From the NCBI RefSeq assembly GCF_000430525.1, contig NZ_AUME01000008.1, positions 1 through 64,000 on the forward strand: a stretch of 64,000 bases of DNA. Reading direction: 5' to 3'. This document shows positions 27,309 to 36,405 of the stretch, piece by piece (positions within the stretch are counted from its first letter, which is position 1; the number at the start of each line of letters is the position of its first letter). The notes beneath the pieces were generated by a model. That model had not been told where the DNA came from. It made no database searches and worked only from the letters and a program-made list of their open reading frames with translations. A program made the translations under genes and the position numbers. Source of the DNA: Prevotella corporis DSM 18810 = JCM 8529. Lineage in GTDB: Bacteria > Bacteroidota > Bacteroidia > Bacteroidales > Bacteroidaceae.

Positions 27309-29639
27309 TCATCGGGTTTTGGTCAGCATGGCGGACTGGATTCTCAGCACCAGCGTCTTGCCCGTGCAGCCGATTTCAACCGTTCCGCCCCTCTTCAGTT
27401 TACCGAACAATATCTCACGCATCAGCAGCGGTTTGAGACGGCCGGCAATCACACGGTCCATCTCGCGCGCTCCGTATTCTTTCGTGAAACCGAGTCTCAG
27501 CAGATAGTCGGTGGCCTCAGCGGAAAGCGTCATCGTCACCTTGCGCACGGCGAGTTTTTCACTGAGCTTCGCGAGCTTCTTCCGCAAGATGAGCGTTGCC
27601 ATTCCTTTGTCCATTTCGTTGAAAACGACCGTTCCCGACAGGCGATTGATAAACTCTGGCATGAAGGTACGTTTCACTTGCTTGAGCATGGCTTCACCAC
27701 GGCCCGTCGTACCAGAGAAACCGATGTTCGCTTGACCAGCATACTGCGCCCCGGCATTAGAAGTCATGATGAGAACGACGTTCCTAAAGTCGGCCTTCTG
27801 TCCCTTATTGTCGGTCAGACGGGCATAATCCATCACTTGAAGCAGAATGTTGTAAATGTCTGAATGAGCTTTCTCTATCTCGTCAAGAAGCAACACACAG
27901 TTGGGAGTTTTGCGAATGGCGTCGGTAAGTAGTCCACCATCCTCGTAACCCACATAACCGGCGGGCGAACCGATGAGCTTTGCTACGGTATGCTTCTCGG
28001 TATATTCGCTCATATCGAAGCGAACGAGCTCGATACCTAACTCATGCGCCAGCACTCGTGCAACTTCAGTCTTTCCAACACCAGTAGGGCCGACGAAGAG
28101 CAGACTTGCCAGTGGCTTATCGTCGTCGAGCAGTCCGGCCTTAGCCATCTGAATGGCCTCCACTACCTGACCGACGGCCTCGTCTTGCCCGTAGATTTGC
28201 GCTGCGATGCGTGACCGAAGCGACTTCAAAGCCTCGTTTCCGTCCTCCTTCATGGCCACAGCGTTCACCTTGCACACACGTTGCAGAATCTCCTCGATGA
28301 GCGTTTTCGTGACGTACTGTGTCTTTCGGTCGTTGGGATGTAGCTCAAGGTAGGCCCCAGCCTCATCGATGAGGTCGATAGCCTTATCGGGGAGGAAGCG
28401 ATCGGCTATGTATTTGGCACTGGCTTCTGCGGCAAAGCGGATGGCTTCTGGCCGATAGACGACATGGTGAAAGGTTTCGTATTTCCGTTGGAGTCCTTTC
28501 AGTATCTCGATGGTCTCCGCCGTCGATGGTTCCAGTATGTCAATTTGCTGAAAGCGCCGAACAATGCCGCGCGATCTTGAAATCTTCTGATTGTATTCTT
28601 CGTAAGTTGTTGAGCCTATGAATCTGACATCGTTCGACTCAAGATAAGGTTTCAGTATGTTTGAGGCATCAGGGCCGCCCTCATTGGTCGTTCCCGCCCC
28701 CATGATATTGTGCATTTCGTCGAGGTAGATGATGGCGTTCCCCTCACGAATAGCCCCAGTCATCACCTGTTTGAGGCGCTTTTCAAAATCGCCTCTGAAC
28801 TGTGTGCCAGCCAACATCTGCCCCATGTCCATCTGATAGATGCGACAATTCTTCAGCCTTTCGGGCACTTCGCCCTTCCTTATCTTATCTGCCAGCCCGT
28901 AAACCAAAGAAGTCTTGCCCACTCCCGGCTCTCCCACGTGCAGCGGATTGTTCTTTTCCTTGCGACAAAGCACCTGTATGGTTCTGTCAAGCTCGCTCGT
29001 GCGTCCGATGAGCGGGTTATGGTGGTCTATATTGTCAGTGACGCACGTGACAAACTGTCGCCAATCGTTGGGCTCGGCTATCTCACCACCCAGGAAATCG
29101 GTGTCGTCCATTACCATATCCAGACTCTCGTCGTCATCTCCGAAAGTGTTTATAATGTCTTCATCTAACACTTCATCAGAACTATCATACTCTGCTGATT
29201 CATAGGTATCAATCAATTCTGCCATTAAATCGGCCTGATTAGCAACGGCACTTGACAGAAGATAGTTTGCCATCGAATCTTCCAAGAGGAAAATGGACTT
29301 AATCAGGTGCGGCACATCGAGTCCGTTGATCTGTGCCAACTGCGCCATCTGCATCGTGATGGTGACGAGTTGTTTCGTCTGGTAGGAAAATTCGGGTGCC
29401 TCATCACCGCCATCACTTGCCTCCACATGAGCCAAATATTCGTTGAGCTTACTTGCCAGCACACGTTGGGACACCCCCGTCCTCGCCATTGCCGCACGAC
29501 AGGGAGACTGACGGAGTATAGCGGCGAGCAGATGTTCGGGGAGGATGAACTCGTGACCCATCTCCTGTGCCATGTTGGTCGCCTCCGACATGGCCTCGCC
29601 GAACCATTTCGTTATTTTTTGTTCTTCTTGCTTGCTCAT
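27309..29639 (-). CDS. clpA: ATP-dependent Clp protease ATP-binding subunit ClpA
   Basis: A 776-residue AAA+ unfoldase that feeds substrates to ClpP. It has an N-terminal Clp-N domain (1-150, the docking site for ClpS), first ATPase module Walker A GEPGVGKT (236-243) with Walker [10 protein letters not shown], second Walker A GPTGVGKT (517-524) with Walker [12 protein letters not shown], and a ClpA-type loop ANIGFSG that probably carries the ClpP-binding tripeptide. There is no ClpB-type middle coiled coil, which separates it from ClpB and ClpC. Its ATG directly follows the clpS stop, so the two are translationally linked. Confidence 0.95.
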   Translation of the reverse strand: MSKQEEQKITKWFGEAMSEATNMAQEMGHEFILPEHLLAAILRQSPCRAAMARTGVSQRVLASKLNEYLAHVEASDGGDEAPEFSYQTKQLVTITMQMAQLAQINGLDVPHLIKSIFLLEDSMANYLLSSAVANQADLMAELIDTYESAEYDSSDEVLDEDIINTFGDDDESLDMVMDDTDFLGGEIAEPNDWRQFVTCVTDNIDHHNPLIGRTSELDRTIQVLCRKEKNNPLHVGEPGVGKTSLVYGLADKIRKGEVPERLKNCRIYQMDMGQMLAGTQFRGDFEKRLKQVMTGAIREGNAIIYLDEMHNIMGAGTTNEGGPDASNILKPYLESNDVRFIGSTTYEEYNQKISRSRGIVRRFQQIDILEPSTAETIEILKGLQRKYETFHHVVYRPEAIRFAAEASAKYIADRFLPDKAIDLIDEAGAYLELHPNDRKTQYVTKTLIEEILQRVCKVNAVAMKEDGNEALKSLRSRIAAQIYGQDEAVGQVVEAIQMAKAGLLDDDKPLASLLFVGPTGVGKTEVARVLAHELGIELVRFDMSEYTEKHTVAKLIGSPAGYVGYEDGGLLTDAIRKTPNCVLLLDEIEKAHSDIYNILLQVMDYARLTDNKGQKADFRNVVLIMTSNAGAQYAGQANIGFSGTTGRGEAMLKQVKRTFMPEFINRLSGTVVFNEMDKGMATLILRKKLAKLSEKLAVRKVTMTLSAEATDYLLRLGFTKEYGAREMDRVIAGRLKPLLMREILFGKLKRGGTVEIGCTGKTLVLRIQSAMLTKTR

Positions 29640-29942
29640 TTATTCCACCTCATAAGTTAGTCTCAAAGGGAAATCATGCGCCCGTGCCTGCTCGGTGGCC
29701 TTGTCGATTTTCGACAAAGCGATGTCGTAGCTGTAGATGCCAGCCACGGCCTTTCCCTTACGGTGCACCTGCATCATAAGCGCCTCAGCCTCGTCGTAGG
29801 TCTTTTGGAACACATCGACGAGGATAAACGTGACGAAATCCATCGTCGTGAAGTCGTCGTTGTGCAGTATCACCTTGTATTTCCTTGGCTCGCGCAGGTG
29901 GGTGCGTTCCCGTTGTTTGACGGATGATTGTTCTTTTGCCAT
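29640..29942 (-). CDS. clpS: ClpS adaptor protein
   Basis: A 100-residue N-recognin that binds proteins with N-terminal Leu, Phe, Tyr or Trp and delivers them to ClpA. The binding-pocket motif HNDDFTTMDFV and the later EAEALMMQVHRKGKAVAG are those of ClpS; the N-terminal 25 residues form the flexible arm. First gene of clpS-clpA-aat. The -7 box TAACTTTG (29957-29950) lies only about 8 bp from the ATG, so the mRNA may be almost leaderless. Confidence 0.95.
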   Translation of the reverse strand: MAKEQSSVKQRERTHLREPRKYKVILHNDDFTTMDFVTFILVDVFQKTYDEAEALMMQVHRKGKAVAGIYSYDIALSKIDKATEQARAHDFPLRLTYEVE

Positions 29943-29949
29943 GATAATG

Positions 29950-29980
29950 CAAAGTTACGCATAAAATTTTGAAATTCAAC
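29950..29980 (-). promoter_or_regulatory. Promoter of the clpS-clpA-aat operon
   Basis: On the minus strand GTTG (29980-29977) precedes TAACTTTG (29957-29950) with 19 bp between. The predicted start falls at or within a few bases of the clpS ATG at 29942. Confidence 0.55.
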
Positions 29981-30142
29981 ACAACCTCGGTCATTATTCC
30001 AGTCCGGCAGTTGGGGCAGTTTTCATCATAGCGAAAGGGTGCGGAGGGGGTGCGCTCGCACTGCGACCGAAACGCATTTGGACGGCCTTCGGAAGCCTAT
30101 TTACAACTCTCTGATAATCAACACAATAGGTTTCACTTAACA

Positions 30143-30230
30143 AAAGGTGAGCTTTTACACTTCAAAAGGTGAGCTATGACCGAGTGAAAGGTGAGCTATG
30201 ACGAAGCGGTTCATGAGCCGAAGGACTGGA
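30143..30230. repeat. 22-bp palindromic repeat array, locus D (3 clear units and 1 degenerate)
   Basis: AAAGGTGAGC stands at 30143, 30165 and 30187, exactly 22 bp apart; a weak fourth copy (ATGAGC in register) follows at 30209. All cores have one orientation. The array is about 150 bp beyond the 3' end of the aminotransferase gene. Nothing else is apparent in this 440-bp gap except the clpS promoter. Confidence 0.88.
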
Positions 30231-30382
30231 AGGGTTGCGCCAACTGGTTCGGAAGGGCACAAAAAGAATGCCGTCAGGCAAGCGCTCACCATGTAAGATG
30301 AGGATTGCCGGACGGCAAACGATGGGTCTGTCTCCGTCGTCGCAGCCCCGAAACAGGTCGGGAGCTGGCAGATGACGCCGTG

Positions 30383-31696
30383 TCAGACAGGGTTGTTCTC
30401 GGCAAAGATGGCCATGCGCTGGTCGAGCACTTCGTACTGGCTGTCCTTTATAAAAGATGTGCAGACACGAAGTCCCTCCTGATGGCTTCCGGTTGTCACA
30501 AGACAAATGGCACTGACACCATAGTACATCAGCTGATGCGCCAGCTCACCACTCGTCATGCCTTTGTAGCCTATCGTGAAATAGAAGCCGTCGGCTATCG
30601 ACTCTCCCAAATCGTGGTCATAGACGATGTGGAAGTTGTGGCGGAGGAATATCTCCTTCAGCTTGTTGGCACGGCGTGCATACTCGCGTGTCTCCTCCCT
30701 GAAGCGGTAAGTGCCGTCAGACGCCGCCTTGAAGATGGCCGCCAGTGCATATTGCGCACTGTGACTCGTTCCCGACGACAAGGCATAGAGGATGCGAGCT
30801 GAGTAAATCATGCCAAAAGGCAGTCCTTGGTAACGCTCGTCGAGGGCCTCGAAATGGCGGTCGAACAGCTTATCGGAGATGCAAACCACGGCAATGCGCT
30901 CGCCTGCGTAACTGAAGGCCTTGCTGCCGCTGACGAACAGCATATAGTTGTCGGTGTATCGTCCGACGCTGCTCTGATAAGGCGGCTCAAACGGTTGACC
31001 AAGGTCTTTGCGAAAGTCCATGGCGAAGTAGGCAAGGTCTTCCAATACGATGGTGTCATACTGGGTAGCGAGCCTTCCTATGGCCCTCAACTCGTCCTCA
31101 TCGAGGCACACCCACGAGGGGTTGTTGGGGTTGCTATAGACGATGGCACTGATATTGCCCTTCTTCAGGTAGCTCTCAATCTTGGGAGCGAGCTTGTCGC
31201 CACGGAAATCATAGACATCGAAAGTCTCATACTTCACACCCTGCACCTGAAGTTGCATCTTCTGCACGGGGAAACCTGGATCGATGAAGAGAATCGTATC
31301 CTTTTTGTCGTCAAGTTGTGAGCAAAGGCGGAATGCTGCGTAAGTACCCTGCATCGAACCCACCGTCGGAATGCAACCAACGGCATTGATGTCGAGGCCG
31401 ATGAATGCCTTGACGAAGCGCGAAGCCTCGTTTTTCAGCACCTCAGCGCCCTGAATATCGGGGTACATATTGGCTATTCCGTCCTGCAAAGCCTTGATTT
31501 GGGCATCCACTCCCACCTTGGAGGCAGGGAGTCCGGGGATTCCCATTTCCATCTTTATAAACTCAACGCCCGATTTTTTCTCGGCATACTCGGCAATGCG
31601 CTTCACCTCTCGGATGGTCGCCTTCGAGAAATCCTGAATGCCATAGTCGGCAATGGCATCGTCGATGATTTGTTTTTTTATCGGAGTTTCTTTCAT
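30383..31696 (-). CDS. PLP-dependent class I/II aminotransferase, probably aromatic
   Basis: A 437-residue fold-type I enzyme with the PLP lysine Lys259 in FVSGSKAFSYAGERIAV, the SNPNNPSW loop that binds the cofactor, and LEDLAYFAMD. Its start overlaps the iorB stop (ATGA), so it belongs to the iorA-iorB operon. In this context the likely job is transamination of aromatic (or branched) amino acids to 2-oxoacids that IorAB then decarboxylates; substrate choice is inference from the neighbours. Confidence 0.88.
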   Translation of the reverse strand: MKETPIKKQIIDDAIADYGIQDFSKATIREVKRIAEYAEKKSGVEFIKMEMGIPGLPASKVGVDAQIKALQDGIANMYPDIQGAEVLKNEASRFVKAFIGLDINAVGCIPTVGSMQGTYAAFRLCSQLDDKKDTILFIDPGFPVQKMQLQVQGVKYETFDVYDFRGDKLAPKIESYLKKGNISAIVYSNPNNPSWVCLDEDELRAIGRLATQYDTIVLEDLAYFAMDFRKDLGQPFEPPYQSSVGRYTDNYMLFVSGSKAFSYAGERIAVVCISDKLFDRHFEALDERYQGLPFGMIYSARILYALSSGTSHSAQYALAAIFKAASDGTYRFREETREYARRANKLKEIFLRHNFHIVYDHDLGESIADGFYFTIGYKGMTSGELAHQLMYYGVSAICLVTTGSHQEGLRVCTSFIKDSQYEVLDQRMAIFAENNPV

Positions 31697-32265
31697 TTCT
31701 GCGCTGACTTACCTATTTCCAATGCTTTTAAGTTATCATTCACCACGGCTTCGCCCTTCCTTTCGAACACCCTTCTGATGGCCTCTTCGAGCTTTTCGTA
31801 CTCTATTCCCAACGCTTTCTGAGCCGCGCCAAGAAGAATGACGTTGGCCGAGCGTGGAATACCGTTGCTCTGGGCCAGCTCTTCGATGTCAATCGAGATG
31901 ACGTTGCTCACCTTGGCGAGGTCTTTCTCAATGACTTCCATCTCCGGATAGTTGGGAATGTTGACAAAAGGCTTGTTGGCGGTGATGATCCAGCCGTCCT
32001 TTTTCAGGTAGTTGACATAGCGAAGGGCCTCCATCGGCTCCATCGAGATAATCACATCGGCGCTTCCCTCGGCAATCAAATCACTCAGAATGGGGTCCGA
32101 CGATATGCGAAGGTTGCTCTGTACGTCGCCGCCACGCTGCGACATGCCATGTACCTCAGCCTGCTTGATGTATAGATTCTCCTTCATGGCAGCTTCGCCG
32201 ATGACCGTTGCGATAGAGAGGATGCCTTGTCCTCCCACTCCACATAATATAATGTCTGTTTTCAT
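31693..32265 (-). CDS. iorB: Indolepyruvate oxidoreductase subunit beta
   Basis: This 190-residue gamma/beta-type domain of 2-oxoacid:ferredoxin oxidoreductases contains CGVGGQGILSIATVIGEAAM and VHGMSQRGGDVQSNLRIS, both standard for IorB. It works with IorA to convert arylpyruvates plus CoA to arylacetyl-CoA, CO2 and reduced ferredoxin. It overlaps both neighbours by ATGA junctions (iorA upstream, aminotransferase downstream), so the three are tightly coupled. Confidence 0.94.
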   Translation of the reverse strand: MKTDIILCGVGGQGILSIATVIGEAAMKENLYIKQAEVHGMSQRGGDVQSNLRISSDPILSDLIAEGSADVIISMEPMEALRYVNYLKKDGWIITANKPFVNIPNYPEMEVIEKDLAKVSNVISIDIEELAQSNGIPRSANVILLGAAQKALGIEYEKLEEAIRRVFERKGEAVVNDNLKALEIGKSAQK

Positions 32266-33881
32266 TGTTTTGCCTCCTTTTGCTTTTGTGCTCTTTTCAT
32301 TTTAAGATGACGTTGGAAAGTCTGCAGGCACTCCCTGCGGGGGATGATGACACTCACGCCCTTGTATTCTATTTCCTCCTTGAGGATTCTGGTAATCTCA
32401 GGCAAGCTCTTCGGAACGGGAACCACAACCTTCAGGTGCTCGTTGTTCAAACCAAGGCCACGGCAGATCGCTTCGAACTTGTTTGTACCGGCAGAGTCCT
32501 GTCCTCCGGTCATGGCTGTGGTCAGATTGTCGCTGATGATGACCGTAATGTTGGCATTTTCGTTAATGGCGTCGAGCAGACCGGTCATTCCCGAATGGGT
32601 GAAAGTTGAGTCGCCGATGATGGCTACTGCAGGCCAGAGTCCCGCATCGGCAGCTCCCTTGGCCATAGTGATGCTCGCTCCCATGTCAACACATGAGTGG
32701 ATGCCATTGAAAGGTGGGAGGAAACCCAGCGTATAACAACCGATGTCACCAAAGATTCGGGCATTCGGGTATTCCTTCATAATCTCATTGAGGGCCTTAT
32801 ATACGTCACGGTGGCCACAACCCTTACACAATGCGGGCGGACGGGGCACCACATTCTCGCTCGGAGCATAATTCTCGCTGACTGGTATGCCCAGTGCGAG
32901 CGCCACGAGGTTGGGGTTCAGCTCACCCGTCCGTGGCAACTCACCACTCAGACGGCCTTTGATTACGGTGTTTCCGGGCATCACTCCCCTTACCATCTCT
33001 TCGATGAAAGGCTGCCCTTCCTCAACGATGAGCACGCTGTCGCACTCCGCTGTCATGCGCCTTACCAACTCTTTGGGGAGTGGGTACTGACTGATTTTCA
33101 GCACTGGGTAAGGACTGCCGTCGGGAAAGTTCTCCATCACGTAGTTGAAACCTATGCCGCTGGCGATGATTCCCAAGCTGTGGTCCTTGCCTTCTATGTA
33201 TTGGTTGTGCCGGCTCTCTACTGCCATCTGCTCAAGCTTTGCCTGCTGCCCTGTGACAATGATGTTTCTCTTGCGCGAAACGGCAGGAAGCAACACCCAG
33301 TTGCTGGCCTTTGCATTGTAGTTCAATTCGTTTTCCTTACGCGGTTCGTCACTGATTGTCACCACGGCCCTACTGTGCGCCATGCGGGTGGTCACCCTCA
33401 TTAGGACGGGAAGGCACATTTGCTCCGACAGGTCATAAGCCTCTGCCATCATGTCGTAAGCTTCCTGCTGCGAACTGGGCTCGAATGTGGGTATCATGGC
33501 GAACTTTCCATAGAACCTACTGTCTTGTTCGTCCTGCGATGAGTGCATGGACGGGTCGTCAGCCACCAGCACCACGATTCCTCCGTTGACCCCTGTCATG
33601 GCCGAATTGACGAAAGGATCAGCACAAACGTTCAGTCCGACGTGCTTCATGCACACCAATGCGCGCTTGCCCATGTAGGACATGCCCAACGCCTGCTCCA
33701 TGGCGGTCTTCTCGTTGGTGCTCCACTGTCTGTGGATGTTACGCTCTTTTGCCAACTTGGAGTTCTGAATGTACTCCGTAATCTCGGTAGAAGGTGTTCC
33801 TGGGTAAGCATAGACGCCGCTTAAGCCTGCGTCCATTGCACCTTGGGCGATCGCTTCGTCACCTAAAAGTAATTTCTTCAT
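32262..33881 (-). CDS. iorA: Indolepyruvate ferredoxin oxidoreductase subunit alpha, without C-terminal ferredoxin domain
   Basis: A 539-residue subunit with the pyrimidine-binding domain first (LGDEAIAQGAMDAGLSGVYAYPGTPSTEI) and the TPP domain later (CKGCGHRDVYKAL with CxxC, then GDIGCYTLG, GDSTFTHSG and DNLTTAMTGGQ). Archaeal IorA is around 600-650 residues and ends with a two-cluster ferredoxin domain; this protein stops after VIIPRRECLQTFQRHLK with a basic KRAQKQKEAKQ tail, so that domain is missing. Electrons must leave through another ferredoxin. First gene of iorA-iorB-aminotransferase, divergent from the ADP-forming acyl-CoA synthetase. Confidence 0.93.
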   Translation of the reverse strand: MKKLLLGDEAIAQGAMDAGLSGVYAYPGTPSTEITEYIQNSKLAKERNIHRQWSTNEKTAMEQALGMSYMGKRALVCMKHVGLNVCADPFVNSAMTGVNGGIVVLVADDPSMHSSQDEQDSRFYGKFAMIPTFEPSSQQEAYDMMAEAYDLSEQMCLPVLMRVTTRMAHSRAVVTISDEPRKENELNYNAKASNWVLLPAVSRKRNIIVTGQQAKLEQMAVESRHNQYIEGKDHSLGIIASGIGFNYVMENFPDGSPYPVLKISQYPLPKELVRRMTAECDSVLIVEEGQPFIEEMVRGVMPGNTVIKGRLSGELPRTGELNPNLVALALGIPVSENYAPSENVVPRPPALCKGCGHRDVYKALNEIMKEYPNARIFGDIGCYTLGFLPPFNGIHSCVDMGASITMAKGAADAGLWPAVAIIGDSTFTHSGMTGLLDAINENANITVIISDNLTTAMTGGQDSAGTNKFEAICRGLGLNNEHLKVVVPVPKSLPEITRILKEEIEYKGVSVIIPRRECLQTFQRHLKMKRAQKQKEAKQ

Positions 33882-33992
33882 AACGCTTATATAGTTTTAA
33901 GATCTGGTTGATTGACCATTTGAATGTTTCAAATTTAGCAAAAAAATTTGATTATGGGCAAATAATCAGTAAAAAAACGTTCATTTTTTTTA

Positions 33993-34029
33993 TAATCTGT
34001 AAGAGATTACGATTTTTTTTGTAGATTTG
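33993..34029 (+). promoter_or_regulatory. Promoter and palindrome upstream of the ADP-forming acyl-CoA synthetase
   Basis: The -7 box TAGATTTG lies at 34022-34029. Just upstream TAATCT (33993-33998) and AGATTA (34004-34009) form a perfect repeat with a 5-bp spacer, overlapping the -33 area where no good TTTG is seen. This suggests an activator or repressor site for the aromatic fermentation genes on both sides. Confidence 0.5.
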
Positions 34030-34114
34030 CAATAGAGAAATGCCATGATATTGGGCAACCAGTGTGCGTGGTTCAATGATATTTTTTTAAGATTTACTTT
34101 AAAACTTATTATCT

Positions 34115-36175
34115 ATGATTAATCGGCAATTGCTAAACCCAGAGAGTATCGTCGTGATAGGCGGCTCCAACGATGTCCACAAGCCTGGTGGGGCTATAGT
34201 AAGAAACCTTATTCAAGGTGGTTTCAAGGGGGCATTGCACATTGTCAATCCCAAAGAGGACGAGATTCAGGGAATCAAAGTATTCCACAATGCCGAAGAG
34301 TTGCCAGCCACCGACTTGGCAATCATGGTGGTAGCGGCAAAATTCTGCCCAGATTATGTTGACTATTTAGCCGAGCACAAGCAGGTGAGAGCTTTCATTA
34401 TCATCTCCGCTGGCTTTGGTGAGGAGACGAAAGAGGGCGCCGAACTGGAACAGCACATCCTCGACACATGCGAGAAGTATGGCTGTGCGCTGATTGGTCC
34501 GAACTGTATCGGCTTGCTCAACAACAACCATCACAGTGTGTTCACGAAGCCAATCCCCAAGCTTCATCCGCAAGGAGTTGACTTCTTGAGTGGTTCGGGA
34601 GCCACAGCGGTGTTCATTCTTGAGTCGGCGGTCATCAAAGGCTTGCAGTTCAACTCGGTTTGGTCAACCGGCAATGGCAAACAGAACGGCATCGAGGACG
34701 TTTTGCAATACATGGATGAGCATTTCGACCCCGAACACGACTCGAAGGTGAAGCTACTATATATCGAGAACATCAACGATCCAGACAAGATGCTGCTCCA
34801 TGCCAGCTCGCTCATCAGGAAAGGATGCCGCATTGCCGCCATCAAGGCTGGTTCAAGTGAGAGCGGAAGCCGTGCCGCCTCGTCGCACACCGGTGCCATC
34901 GCATCGAGCGACACCGCCGTAGAGGCTTTGTTCCGTAAGGCTGGAATCGTCCGTTGCTTCTCGCGCGAAGAGCTGACGACCGTCGGTTGCATCTTCACGC
35001 TGCCGAAAATCACAGGCAAGAACTTTGCCATCGTCACCCATGCGGGCGGCCCTGGCGTGATGCTCACTGACGCTTTGTCGAAGGGAGGACTGAATGTGCC
35101 CAAACTCGACGGACGTTTGGCAGACGAACTCAAAGCGCAGCTGTTTCCGGGCTCATCGGTGGCCAACCCCATCGACATCCTTGCCACGGGAACACCGGAG
35201 CATCTCGGAATCGCCATCGACTATTGTGAGAAGAAATTCGACAATATCGACGCCATGATGGTCATCTTCGGCACACCGGGGCTCGTCCAACTCTATGAGG
35301 CCTATGACGTTCTGCACAAGAAGATTTTGGAATGCAAGAAGCCCATCTTCCCCATCCTGCCCTGTCTGAACACCGCCGGACCAGAGGTGGCGGAGTTCCT
35401 GAGCAAGGGACATGTGAATTTCAGCGACGAGGTGACACTGGGCACGGCACTTTCGCAAATCATGCGCACTCCGCAGCCTGTGCCACAGGAAATCAATCTC
35501 ATGGGAGTGGACATTCCCAAGATACGCAAAATCATCGACGGCATTGACGAAAACGGATATGTGGCGCCCGACATCGTGCGACAACTGCTCACCTGTGCCA
35601 AGATTCCCGTTGTGCCAGAGATGGTCGCTGGGACAAAGGAGGAGCTGACAGCCTTCGCCGAAAAGATTGGCTATCCTGTGGTTGCCAAAGTCGTTGGGCC
35701 AGTACACAAGAGCGATGTCGGAGGTGTGGCGCTCAATGTGCGCAGCTCCGAGCAACTGGGAATGGAGTTCGACCGAATGATGAAGATCCAAGACGCAAGC
35801 GCAGTAATGATTCAGAAGATGATTTCGGGACGCGAGCTCTTCGTTGGCGCGAAGTATGAGCCACGCTTCGGTCATGTGGTGCTATGCGGTCTGGGGGGCA
35901 TCTTCGTCGAGGCACTGAAGGATGTGGCCAGCGGACTGGCTCCCCTGTCGGCCGATGAGGTCAGAACGATGATTCGATCGCTGCGGGGCTACAAGATTCT
36001 GCAGGGCATCCGCGGGCAGAAGGGCATCAACGAGGAGAAATTCATCGAGATTATCCAGCGCCTGTCCGTACTGTTGCGCTACGCTATCGAAATCAAGGAG
36101 ATGGACATCAATCCGCTACTGGCAGACGGCGATGACATTGTGGCTGTCGATGCACGCATCAGGATTGAGAAATAA
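34115..36175 (+). CDS. ADP-forming acetate/arylacetate--CoA ligase (fused alpha-beta)
   Basis: A 686-residue enzyme that turns acyl-CoA, ADP and phosphate into the free acid, CoA and ATP. The alpha half has a CoA-binding Rossmann domain (1-125: ESIVVIGGSNDVHKPGG) and succinyl-CoA ligase-like domains with the phosphorylated His258 in ASSHTGAIA. The beta half (from about 465) is an ATP-grasp domain (GYPVVAKVVGPVHKSDVGGV, MISGRELFVGAKYEPRFG, MDINPLLADG). Divergent from iorA, it would harvest the energy of arylacetyl-CoA made by IorAB as ATP. Acetyl-CoA could be a further substrate. Confidence 0.93.
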   Translation: MINRQLLNPESIVVIGGSNDVHKPGGAIVRNLIQGGFKGALHIVNPKEDEIQGIKVFHNAEELPATDLAIMVVAAKFCPDYVDYLAEHKQVRAFIIISAGFGEETKEGAELEQHILDTCEKYGCALIGPNCIGLLNNNHHSVFTKPIPKLHPQGVDFLSGSGATAVFILESAVIKGLQFNSVWSTGNGKQNGIEDVLQYMDEHFDPEHDSKVKLLYIENINDPDKMLLHASSLIRKGCRIAAIKAGSSESGSRAASSHTGAIASSDTAVEALFRKAGIVRCFSREELTTVGCIFTLPKITGKNFAIVTHAGGPGVMLTDALSKGGLNVPKLDGRLADELKAQLFPGSSVANPIDILATGTPEHLGIAIDYCEKKFDNIDAMMVIFGTPGLVQLYEAYDVLHKKILECKKPIFPILPCLNTAGPEVAEFLSKGHVNFSDEVTLGTALSQIMRTPQPVPQEINLMGVDIPKIRKIIDGIDENGYVAPDIVRQLLTCAKIPVVPEMVAGTKEELTAFAEKIGYPVVAKVVGPVHKSDVGGVALNVRSSEQLGMEFDRMMKIQDASAVMIQKMISGRELFVGAKYEPRFGHVVLCGLGGIFVEALKDVASGLAPLSADEVRTMIRSLRGYKILQGIRGQKGINEEKFIEIIQRLSVLLRYAIEIKEMDINPLLADGDDIVAVDARIRIEK

Positions 36176-36259
36176 TCGATCGTCTCAGACACCTTATTAT
36201 ATATATAGCCGAAGGGCTGAACTGGTCTCACTTGTCATCGGTTCAGCCAACGGTTTGTG

Positions 36260-36347
36260 AAAGGTGAGCTTTTGGCATGCAAAAGCTCACCTTTCATCGT
36301 CTCATACCTCACCTTTTACAATGCGAAAGCTTTCTTACTGTATTTCA
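36260..36347. repeat. 22-bp palindromic repeat array, locus E (4 units, mixed orientation)
   Basis: Units on the 22-bp grid: 36260 (AAAGGTGAGC), 36282 (AAAGCTCACC), 36304 (ATACCTCACC) and 36326 (AAAGCTTTC, degenerate). The first core is forward and the next two are reversed. The array fills the gap between the convergent acyl-CoA synthetase and AraC genes. Confidence 0.88.
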
Positions 36348-36405
36348 GCGGATTAGCAAGGGAGATTCCGTCCTTCGGCGCTTGCCTCACAAATGGGCTG
36401 CGGCA

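Noticed and set aside
27012..27863. 283-codon rightward ORF
   Set aside because: Antisense to aat and clpA, both of which have complete motifs on the minus strand.
35153..35875. 240-codon leftward ORF with His/Leu-rich product
   Set aside because: Shadow of the ADP-forming acyl-CoA synthetase; high His/Leu content is typical of antisense translation of this codon usage.
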